Source: Xiphophorus maculatus
Lineage: Eukaryota; Chordata; Actinopteri; Cyprinodontiformes; Poeciliidae
Direction of reading: 5' to 3'
DNA length: 64,000 nucleotides
Assembly: GCF_002775205.1 (NCBI RefSeq)
Contig: NC_036447.1
Coordinates: 19,946,501 to 20,010,500 of the forward strand
Of the stretch, positions 54,747 to 64,000 are shown one piece after another (the stretch's first letter is position 1; each line of letters begins with the position of its first letter). Made by a program: the position numbers and the translations under genes. The notes beneath the pieces are model-generated. The model did not search any database. It was not told the DNA's origin and saw only the letters and a program-made list of their open reading frames with translations.

Positions 54747-57700
54747 ATGCCTTTGTTTTTCCAGAACAGAGAATTAGATTGCTTCAGATCAACAGCGGAA
54801 TTATTCGACAAATATCCACATTTACAGGTTTGTTTCCTGAAACTGTCTGGTTTTATGTGATCGTGTTACTTTTGGCATTTATTTCCCACATTGCAACTGT
54901 TCTTTCACCGTAAGACAATTGTTATTACGCTATCTGTTTCACGTCTACACATAAAATAGAACATTAATTGCACCCGGCCATTTTTTATATGGACCTACTG
55001 TGCCTTTTATAAAGTGATTATAATGATTACTTCTCTGAAACACAAGAAAGTGCTGCAGGATCCTATCAGTCTGGGAAGGTAGGGACGGTAAGGACAGTTC
55101 TGTAGGTTAAAAAATGGAAGAAGGAAAAAAGACATTAAAGGGATATAAATGTATAATAATGATAGAAATGTACACATTTTGTGTGGGTTGCATTTTATGT
55201 TACATTTGTCTGTTTATCAATCCATCCTGTTCAGTTCAATTTATTTATTTAGCAGCAATTTACAATTGTTATTTCAATGGACTTTACAAGGCAAACAGAT
55301 ATAGCTGGTATAAAGAAATACACAATCAATTCAATCCAATCATATTGTACATTTTCATTAACCATATTCCAATTTCATCCTATTCAGAATACAGTACTAT
55401 TAAGTTCAGTTTATCACCCCAATTGGGACAAAATGTTATCCATTTAAAGAAATAAATTCAGTTGCAAAAAGTCACAGATTTTGCAGCAGTGCCTATTCCT
55501 GCTGGGAGCGGACAGTTGATCGCATTAACCTTTGCAGCAATTACCTATACTGGAAATGGATTGATTGACATTGGTTATGAAAGGATTGTGGGCCTAGTGT
55601 CTTTTTTCAAACTGTTTCTGACAGAAAATAAACTGAAAAGAGAAAGAGTTGAAGAGATTAAAAAAAGATCCTGAGCCCAGGAAGCAAACCCCAGATGGCA
55701 AAGATGGCACTAATACATACTTTCAGGAAGACATTCTTATAATAGGAATTATAAACTCCTACGGACCCAGCTCAATGTACCCAACTGTCTGCTCTGAGGT
55801 CCAACTATTCATTCATTCTATTTGGTGTAATTTGTAGATTCAAAAAATGTCTCAAGTAAATAGATACTGACTGTATGCTGTACATACTTTAAAAAATGGT
55901 TAAGAGGGATTCGAGAACTCATAAAACTGCAGTCTATATAAATGACATAAAAATAAGTTGCACCTAAATTTTCAGAGTTGTAAAATTGTTCATACAAAGT
56001 AATTATAAAATATTAAGATATGACCATGATGAAATATGAATAAAACCTTATGAGTAGGACACACATAGCATTTCAAGAAAGACTTTTTTCTCCTACAAAA
56101 TGTATTTCTGACTCATAGAAATAAAATAATGCTTACTGTCACTAGACTGACTTTTGGTTTGTATTTATTTTAGAGTTAAATCCAGGAAAACACAAAAGTT
56201 TAATTTTGTTTTGCAGGAAAATGCAAAAGCATTTCGCTCCAAGCCACGTGTTGATGTAGATGCGAAGCACCTTCTGTATGTTCAGCAGAGAGAGTTTGCA
56301 GCGACAACTCCAGCAGACAGTGAGTACACCTGCTGCTCACGATGACAAATCACAGTCATGCATTTAAGAACCTGAATTATCTTCTGAATTTTGAATTGAC
56401 ATCCATGTATTACTGAGAAAAGAAACTGTGTCACACAGACTAGTTACATTTATGCTGAGATTAGATTACAAACAGCTGGGTTCTATTTACTACTTATGTT
56501 AGTTCTGGTTACACAGGGTTTTATTTAGGGGCTCACGAGTATTAGGGGCTGAATAAAAATGCATGGCATACTTTTCAGATCTGGAAAAAGTCTGCATTTT
56601 GATAACTATTCATTATTTGCCAGCCACTCCATAATTATGAGTTACTTTGCTGGTCTGACAAACTACATCCAAATAAAATACATTAAAGTTTGTGGTCTTA
56701 AAGAGTCAAAACATTTAAGAGTTATGGGCAGCTGTTCATAATTTCTTCATCATTCGATGGATTTTACACCTACTTTTTTCTCTCTCTCTCCATGTGGTGT
56801 AAGATCAGTGCTTTTGTCGGTATGACTTTACAATTTGAACTCTAATCAGTTTCATCCGTTCTGGTCAAATCTTTCACAGACTGCGTTTCGATCCTTGGAT
56901 CAGATGATGCTACCACCTGCCACTTGGTCGTGCTGCGACACACCGGTACTGTACTTCTACCAGATTCCTACTGTGCGTTACATCTGCCTTAAGCTAAAGG
57001 ATTCTAAATTGTTTCATTACTTGGCAGGTAGTGGAGCTGTCTGTCTGTCTCACCTCGATGGCTCCAGCACCAGGACTGAGGTCCAGCTCACTACGAAAGC
57101 CGTCACATCACTGAGTAACGGCTGTAATGAGGGCAGGCACGTCATACATGCACAAGTACGAGTTCAAAGTTCATAATTTCCCATTAACATTTGTTTCACT
57201 TTCTGCTGCCATCTAGATTTGAGCTGCATCTAGTTGGAGGGTTTGATGACGATGACAAAAGATCTCATAAACTCAGCCTTAACATCCTGGGTAGGCTAAT
57301 AAAGTTCTCTATGGTATGTTGCTCGTGGACATAATCTCAAAATCGCCAAATTGACATGTGCTGCTTTTACTTTATAGCAGCGTTCCAGAAACAGAAGGAT
57401 CACATTCACCTGGAGACATGTTGCATCACAGGTTTTATATGTTTTCTATCTTTTGTAAATACTGTAGTTGGACATTCTGATTTCTCAGTCACAATTCTTT
57501 CTGTTGTAGAGATGAACAATGTAGTTGACAAGGGAATTCATAAACCGATAGTATATGGAATAGGTGAGTGGCAGATGTATGGCAAAGAAACAAGTAATAT
57601 GCATATACTGTATGTCATGTTATTGGTAATAATTTTGAGTCTGTCTAGGTGTAAATGTTAAAACAGGGGAAGTGTTCCCTGCCTCATTCCCTCATAAAGG

Positions 57701-58788
57701 ACCTGCAGAGATGCTACGGTCAGCACGGACCTTCACTGGAGGAGAGGTAAAAAACTAAGTCCCACCTAGTCCAGTCAAAGCCCAGCTCTAAAGTTAAGTT
57801 GAGAATATACTGTATATGTCAACACTTAAAAATGTAAATGTTCAAAGGCAGTTTCAATCCAGTCTGATTGAACTTGAGCTGCTCTGCAAAGAAGAATGAG
57901 CTAAAAGTCAATGTGTCTACATGTCCATGGCTGGTAGAGACATGTCCCAAAAGATTTGTATTTGTATTTGTAGCACCATTGAAATATGCATTTACAGTGT
58001 ATGGGCTCAGGTGGACTGAATGCATAGGCACTCTACAATTTTCAGATGTTAGTTTGTAAAACAGGCAAAAAAAAGAAACAACTCAAAAAACATTCCCTTC
58101 CATATTGCCTTTAAGCACTACTTTGAGTTGATCTGATGCATAAAATCCCAACAGAAAGCAGTGAATTTTGTGGTTGTGACATGACAAAACAAAACCAAAG
58201 ATCTTGGGGCATAAATAGTTTAAAATGCCTAATACTTTTATTATTATTTCTTTCGGTTTATTGTTTAATGCCATCTTTAGCTGTAAATGCTATTGTCCTT
58301 ATGATGTAAATTTACACGCATAGTCTCATTTTTAAGGGACTGAAGCTAGACTACACACTGATTTTTAATAAAATATCTCTTCTTTACAGATGACTGACAT
58401 TTATGACTCAAGACATGGACTTATTAAAGTTGGACCATGCCAGTGGAGTCCTGATTTGGAAATTGCCTTCTGGTTGTCACAAAGTGATGCCACTATTTTA
58501 AAGGTAACATAATGTCTGGGAAGTACTGACCCTCTGAAGGTGACCAGAACAACACTGGGAGAATACGCAGTATAGCGAGTTATATAAATAATTTATTTAT
58601 TTTTTTCCTGTTTGTAGTACCTGTCCACGTCTCCGTTTGCTGAACCGCCGCACTTTGTCCAACACATTAAGTCCACCATCCAGTTCCTTTTGTCGCATCC
58701 AAACTCTGACAGCCTGTTCCCGGGAGGTCAGCCGCACCTCTACCACCGGACGGAGAGCGGTAGCTGGGAGAGGCTTGTCCAGTCATAA
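54747..58788 (+). CDS. ntan1: NTAN1, protein N-terminal asparagine amidohydrolase
   Basis: Deamidates N-terminal Asn to Asp, a tertiary destabilising residue in the Arg/N-degron pathway. Coding exons: 54747-54827, 56217-56319, 56880-56945, 57028-57136, 57217-57290, 57378-57431, 57510-57563, 57649-57746, 58390-58503, 58618-58788. Total 307 residues (human 310). The ATG at 54747 (MPLFFQNREL) was chosen because it alone runs in phase into exon 2; an upstream ATG at 54722 is in another frame. Key segments: LLYVQQREFA, then ILGSDDATTCHLVVLRHTG, with catalytic Cys at residue 75 exactly as in mammals; HLVGGFDDD; PVIYGI-like KPIVYGIGVNVKTGEV; LSTSPFAEPPHFVQHIKST near the C-terminus. Intron 4 uses a GC donor (57137-57138). 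The ORFs flanking the exons are not coding. Confidence 0.95.
55235..55520. repeat. Teleost interspersed repeat in ntan1 intron 1
   Basis: CAGTTCAATTTATTTATTTA with following CAGCAATTTACAATTG, GACTTTACAAGGCAAACAGA, CAATTCAATCCAATCATATT and CAGTTGCAAAAAGTCACAGA appear in the same order as in a common fish repeat (the TTTATTTATATAGCGCCAA type). Diverged; family not assigned. Confidence 0.5.
58115..58205. mobile_element. DNA-transposon end fragment
   Basis: ATAAAATCCCAACAGAAAGC, TTTTGTGGTTGTGACATGAC and AAAACAAAACC resemble the fragment at 19640-19755. It lies in ntan1 intron 8. Confidence 0.45.
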
Positions 58789-59447
58789 CAAGTCACAGCT
58801 GAACCTTTAAATGCTATTTGACTGTTTTTTTGTTTTCCAATGGAAACACTGACCCCTTTTCAATCAGAGTATTTTCTCAAGGATCCAATCCCAGACCAGC
58901 GCTTTGCAAATGTATTCATACCACATGGATCATTTCCGATCGGCTCCTCTGAGTAAAGCCAGTTTTGTATTTGCATTTTGCAGATTGGATGGAGGGTTTT
59001 TGTGATTATCATTTTTCAAGTCTACAGATTCTTTTAGATTAGCTTGAGGATTTTGATTGGGATACTTTAACACGCAAATATACTTTGATCTAAACCATTG
59101 CTCAAGCCAACACACATTATTTACGTATTATCTAAGCCAACACAGCTTGTGTAAATAGTTAAATTACTCTCCTAAAGTTCTGGAGGAGTTGTGTTGAACC
59201 ACGGAAAGACCTAGAACTTGCAGAATACCGGACCCTGAGGACTTACTTTGATATGTCTGGTTTAGATTGAATGCTAATGTCTTCACCGGTTAACAGTTAT
59301 GATTTAAGCTTTTACACACCTGACCTGTTTTCTGGGGGGCCCTGGTTTTCACAATGCTGTTTGTTCACTAACGCACACTAGCAAACCTCTGAGGCCTTCA
59401 CAGAATAGCTCGATTTTAACTAATTTATATTTACTCATACGAGGAAT

Positions 59448-60091
59448 TAGGGCTGGGCGATATGACTTCAAAATTAAATCTCAGATTTCGTCATTCCAGA
59501 TCCGATATTGTTTTTTTCTTGCTTTCTTTTCTTTAAAAGAAAAAAGAGAAAATATTTTCAAAAAGTGGCTTTTGTCATTCTTTTTGTGAGTTGTACAAGG
59601 GTGTATTAGGGCCAGGCAACACAATTTTAAAAATTGTTTAATTGCGAGAATATAGTCATAATATTAGCAGAATAAAGACAAATTTTACTAGAAGAACGTC
59701 TTAAAATTGCAATAAAAAGTTGTTTTTATGAGATATAAGCTTCTAAAGAGTTAGTTGGCTACCTAAATCCATGTCGGTTTTTTCTTCAGAATAGACAGTC
59801 GTTTGCACAATTGTTTCAAAGTCCTGTTGCTGATAATAATTTGATGCTGGTGTGTTAAAAGATGAGGTATTTTCTTATCTGTAAAACTTATACCAGAGTA
59901 TAACCTCGTACACATAAACAGAAGCTGTAAAACCTGTCCAGCAAGATGGCCGGCCTTGGGTCTGCTGACATCACTCTGAACTATAGAAACCCAAGGAATA
60001 AATTGTTGAAGATTTAATTTTGCCCAAAAATGAAATCTTCAAAAACCCAAATTTAGATTGATCGATAAAATGTATTCATCGTCCAGCCCTA
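59448..60091. mobile_element. 644-bp hAT MITE (TAGGGCTGGGCGAT ends)
   Basis: Starts TAGGGCTGGGCGATATGAC and ends ATCGTCCAGCCCTA, an inverted pair with two mismatches in 14. Flanking 8-mers CGAGGAAT (59440-59447) and GGAGGAAT (60092-60099) agree in 7 of 8 positions, the expected hAT target duplication. No transposase is encoded. A related start, TAGGGCCAGGCAACA, occurs inside at about 59607, so it may be composite. Confidence 0.8.
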
Positions 60092-61010
60092 GGAGGAATG
60101 TATTGATGATTATGTGACTTGTGAATATATTTGCTTGCTCTGTATTTTATTTGGGGGTATCTGCGTATTAGGACCTGTATGAATATGTTTACCACACTTT
60201 TGAGGTTTTTATTGGTTAAGGAGAATGGGATATTTTCATTTTCCTTCAACATTTCAACATTATAGTTATGCACTACCTTATGTTGGTCTGTCTGTCTGTC
60301 TAAATTAATGGAAGCTTCTTTTTCAAGGTGCAGCACATTACCTCTCCAGGCTCATATGGTAACAAGATGTATCCATTGGTCCACTGGATTGCTATGCATG
60401 GTTTCATAACTATACCAGTTTGTGGTTTAACTTTGCCTTAGTGTTGGCCGGTTTCACACTGCAGTCCAAAAGAAGTCGACACTTTGCCCTTATTTTCTTT
60501 CAAAGTAAAGAAGATTTTTGGGGGGATGGGTTCACCACAGCTCTAATGAAAGCCCTACAGAGTAATAAATGGCCCTTTTCACACTGTTTCCTAAAAACAA
60601 GCGCCCTCACTGATTTTCTTCTGTACCTGCTGATGATGAATACTCAGTTGATCTTTCTTGGTGCCACCTTTTCATGGTTCATGTTTAGTCGGTGGGTTTA
60701 TATTGTTTCACAGGTTTATATATTGATGTTTTGGTTTTTTTTTTTATGTGAGAACATGTTTTTTCATACTATATTCCCTATGTGTCCACTGTTTCAGTTT
60801 AACTTGTGGAAATTGTAGTTTTGGTTTATATTAACAGAGTGTGAGTTTGACTCTTTCTGCTGCCAAAACATCAGATCTTCAAGAAAAACATTACCCACGC
60901 AGGATTTCTGAAGAGAACCAAAGTGTTACCACAAACAGTACCACACAGTAAAAACACTTTTACAGAAAGCCAGGGGAACTTCTGTTTAATGGAAAAGTCC
61001 ATTTAAAACC

Positions 61011-61374
61011 GTCCATCCATTTTCTAACACCCTTGTCCCAAGTGGGGTCAGGAGGGCTGCTGGTGCCGATCTCCAGCTAACGTTCCGAGCGAGAGGCGGG
61101 GTACATCCTGGACAGGTCGCCAGTCTGTCTTAGGGCAACACAGAGACAGACAGGACACACAACCATGCACACACACACACACACCTAGGGAGAATATAGA
61201 GAGACCAATTTACCTGACAGTCATGTTTTTGTGGGAGGAAGCCAGCATACCCAGTGAGAACCCATTCATGCAGCGGGAAAACATGCAAACTCCATGCAGA
61301 AAGACCCCGGGCCGGGAATCGAACCCAGGACCTTCTTGCTGTGCAGTGCTACCAACTGTGCCACTGTTCAGCCC
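61011..61374 (-). mobile_element. Complete tRNA-headed SINE with intact target duplication
   Basis: On the minus strand it opens with a tRNA-like head (A-box-like TGGCACAGTTGG, B box GGTTCGATTCC at 61315-61325). A body follows with GCATGGAGTTTGCATG and GGCTTCCTCCCACAAAAACA and a (GT)n run. It ends in a tail with GACAGACTGGCGACCTGTCC and GAAAATGGATGGAC. The 12-bp flanks CCATTTAAAACC (60999-61010 and 61375-61386) are identical, so insertion was recent. Confidence 0.88.
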
Positions 61375-62856
61375 CCATTTAAAACCTTTCTGTATTTACA
61401 GACTCAAAACAAATATCTGTACTGTTCTAAAGTGCATAAATTGTAGAGGAAGTGGTCAGTTGAATGTTTTTTTATCTGTGGAAATGTACCTTCAAAACTA
61501 GAGTTGTCTTTTATGTTTATTTATCCTTCGCTCTTGACCATATCACACTTTATATGAATGTGTTTCTTTTCAAAAGTGCATGTGTTTATGTCAATCAAAA
61601 TCCTCTGCGAGTAATGGTAGGAATTATGGCATAGTGCAGTAAAAAATCTGAGCATATGGCCTTCTGATAAACTGTTTCCTTCTAATCCTTGCAAGCTGCT
61701 TCAAGCACACTGCAACCTAAGATCCAGCGTTTCCTGGTCGATAGCGGTTTCCAGTTTTTCTGAGTTTCGCTCAGCCGTTTTTAATTTGTGTTTTCTATGG
61801 ACTACATTACCAAAAAGAGGGGCACAAATTCTACTCATTCTTTGATGGGGTAATAGTTTTGCATCCAACTGAAAATTATGAAATTACAAGCGTAACAGCG
61901 CTTATGTTTCCACCCTAGATTTAGTTCAAACAGCAAAAAGGTGGATCAAAGCGCGTTCTGCTGGTTGGTGTGTTTTTCATTTGAGACACTTTTTTTTCCT
62001 TTAACACTGTCATGTCTGGGACGACAAACTGGGGAAACAAACCAATTTCCTTTCTGAATACTATGATGACGGCTAGACATTCACATAGTATTTATACCCA
62101 GTGGAGTCAAATATTTAGCTACAATTGTTCATGCCAGAGATTACAGGCATTCTTTGTCTTAATGCATCTAATGAACAGTAAAAAATAATTGTTTAAAAAA
62201 CATTTTATTTCTTGGTGTATTTAACCTGCAGCGCATAGATCCCAGCTCATCTCTGGTCAATTGGAATTCATGATGGAAACTTATTTATGCGATTGAATTG
62301 AAATATTTATATTTTTACTTCTATTTATAATAATAAACACTATAGAAGTGTATTCTCCATTTTATTGTATTTTTTTTGGCAACATCAATTTAATTACCAT
62401 ATGTATATTTACCGAAGTATTTACTGGATGATGGCACGTTTAGCCCATCCGAGTATAGCTGACTGACTGTACTCTTACTACTCCACCCATTCATTTTTTT
62501 TACGTGGGTAATTTTTTACGTAAGAAAAATACGCAGTAGGAGTCGACCGCAGCCGGTGGAGGACTGTCGCTCCCTCTCTCTGTGCTGGAAGGAGTTTGAC
62601 AAGCAAGTAGGCTACACTGTGTGGATTTTTTTTACAGATTTACAACGTTGACTGTCAGAGACAAACACTATTTTTTATTTTATTTATAAATGTAATTTGT
62701 TGATACCTTAAAGGAAGCGTACAGCTGTGTGTGTGTGTGTGTTAACGATCCTCCAGAGAAAAAGGGGAACGATGGTTTAACATCATGATTTAGTGAACTC
62801 CCAGCCCGGGACAACAACGTCTTCTGCTCTCCTTCATGTTGGGCGCAGACTGAATT

Positions 62857-63160
62857 ATGCTCCAGGCGTTTCTGAGGCATGTCCGCCGCTTTCCGTGGGT
62901 CACGAATGTCACACTGTACGGCTGCCTGTTCGCCGGCGGAGACTTGGTCCATCAGTGGTTCTCCGCCAGGGACCAGATGGACTGGAGACACACGCGCAAC
63001 GTCGCTGCGGTGGCGTTCAGTTTTCACGGGAATTTCAATTTCTTCTGGATGCGTTTGCTGGAGCGCAGGTTTCCGGGGAACTCCGCCGGGATGGTAATGA
63101 AGAAGCTGCTCTTGGACCAGACGACGGCAGCGCCCCTAGCCACCAGCGTCTTCTACACGG
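62857..63160 (+). CDS. mpv17l: MPV17L, Mpv17-like protein, first coding exon (gene continues past edge)
   Basis: Small multi-pass membrane protein of the Mpv17/PMP22 family, placed in peroxisomes or mitochondria in mammals and linked to reactive-oxygen handling. This exon gives the first 101 residues: MLQAFLRHVRRFPWVTNVTL, then YGCLFAGGDLVHQW, a WRHTRNVAAVAF stretch, FHGNFNFFWMRLLERRFPG and LLLDQTTAAPLATSVFYTG. It aligns with human MPV17L (HPWPTNVLLYGSLVSAGD, TFHANFNYVWLRLLER). The donor G|GTCAGT at 63161 leaves phase 1, as expected for the following Gly. Later exons are outside the window; 63161-64000 is intron with nothing recognised. NTAN1 and MPV17L are also near each other at human 16p13.11. 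Confidence 0.93.
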
Positions 63161-64000
63161 GTCAGTGAACGCATCACCACACTGAAAACACTGTGCTGTT
63201 AATAGTTGAAACATAAACATATCTGTCGATTTGTAACTTAAGCATAGGACATCGTGATCTTCTCATGTGTCCCATTGGTTCATAGTCCTACAGAGGTCAG
63301 GTCAAACTATCTCAGCGCTAAGATTAATTAGAAATTAATCTTAACTACCCTTTTTGAAGACTGGAGAACCATAATTGTCCCTTTTATTACATGTTTTAGA
63401 CGTACACATCTGGGGATCTTCTATCTTTGTTTTGTTTGGCTTCTTTCCATTTCTGGCATTAGTTTATAGTTTCTTTATGCCAACTGTTGCTGGTGCTTAC
63501 AAAGATATTTAGAAATGGAGTAAAAAGTGAAACAGTCTTGCAGCTGATGCTGGGTTCCTAGGTTAGTGGGAGGACATGGAGATGGTTTTGCTTAAACTGT
63601 TACATTTATTTGAGAACATCTGTGTCCTCTACTAGGTAGTGGAGGTCAACAAATAATTTGAATAATTGGTTGAGAAACCGAAAAAGTCAACAATTATAAA
63701 GACAGACTTTAATATTTAATAACAGACACTGCTAAAAAAGGCAGCGCAGAGGGAGGAATTAAGGGAGTTAAGTGCTTAGTTCATTTTAACTTTTAAAGAA
63801 ATAAATATCATCGGTTATTATTGTCTTACAAGTTATTTGAATGTATTTTTTCTAGTACATATTAAACAGTTACGATTCGAAGTTGTATTGTTACAATTAT
63901 CAAAACCGTTCAATACAGCAAAATACATTGCAGTAATTTTTTTTAACCTTATCGCTAACCCAATCAGCTCCCACCTAGCACATAACAATAACACCACAAA

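Larger units (their letters stand above)
58789..62856. other. ntan1 3' flank and mpv17l promoter region
   Basis: After the ntan1 stop there is an unresolved 3' UTR; no close canonical AATAAA was found. A hAT MITE (59448-60091) and a full SINE (61011-61374) occupy much of the gap. A 132-codon open frame at 60420-60818 resembles nothing known and is treated as chance. The stretch from about 62540, more GC-rich, is the likely promoter and 5' UTR of mpv17l. Confidence 0.55.

Noticed and set aside
54722-54913. ATG at 54722 as ntan1 start
   Set aside because: Its frame does not join exon 2 in phase or match NTAN1, whereas the ATG at 54747 gives MPLFF and the right length.
60420-60818. 132-codon open frame with hydrophobic stretches between ntan1 and mpv17l
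   Set aside because: No recognisable family, poor start context and AT-rich T-runs explain the hydrophobic residues. No splice partners evident; treated as chance.
62793-63185. Longer frame overlapping the mpv17l first exon in another frame
   Set aside because: The overlapping frame starting at 62857 matches the Mpv17 family throughout and ends at a proper donor.

Overview
The window is a gene-rich stretch of a ray-finned (teleost) fish genome, probably an acanthomorph; species not determined. The evidence is compact vertebrate genes with many small introns, typical teleost repeats (hAT and Tc1/mariner miniatures, a tRNA-headed SINE with a tail shared across teleosts) and proteins that align closely with human orthologues recalled from memory. 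No prokaryotic genes, CRISPR arrays or retroviral elements were recognised.

Layout from left to right: a Kruppel-like factor of the KLF1/2/4/17 group (minus, 2838-6149, most likely klf1); the C22orf23/EVG1 orthologue (plus, 8908-11658); micall1 (minus, 13596-31413, 16 coding exons); gga1 (plus, 32467-41766, 17 coding exons); ddx17 (minus, 45668-54058, 13 coding exons); ntan1 (plus, 54747-58788, 10 coding exons); and the first coding exon of an mpv17l-like gene (plus, from 62857, running off the right edge). Every exon junction was followed by hand for reading phase. The totals come to 368, 245, 890, 642, 652 and 307 residues, close to the human lengths where I know them.

The genes form head-to-head pairs (klf with C22orf23, micall1 with gga1, ddx17 with ntan1) and tail-to-tail pairs (C22orf23 with micall1, gga1 with ddx17). 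MICALL1 and GGA1 are both membrane-traffic factors, one in endosomal recycling and one in TGN-to-endosome sorting. DDX17 is a nuclear RNA helicase, NTAN1 an N-degron amidase, MPV17L a small organelle membrane protein and the KLF a zinc-finger transcription factor. No joint pathway is implied. The block joins loci that in human lie on 22q13, 16p13.11 and, if the KLF is KLF1, 19p13.

No new system is evident. The best leads are regulatory and structural: a GATA-motif cluster upstream of the KLF; an RFX X-box upstream of C22orf23; a TG microsatellite that forms the acceptor tract of its start-codon exon; two GC-AG introns with no alternative in-phase donor; an extra NPF-acidic motif in MICALL1; an in-frame stop that rules out the mammalian p82 extension of DDX17 in this exon; a set of near-perfect short-loop hairpins; CTCF-like motifs in two divergent promoters; and several miniature transposons with readable ends.
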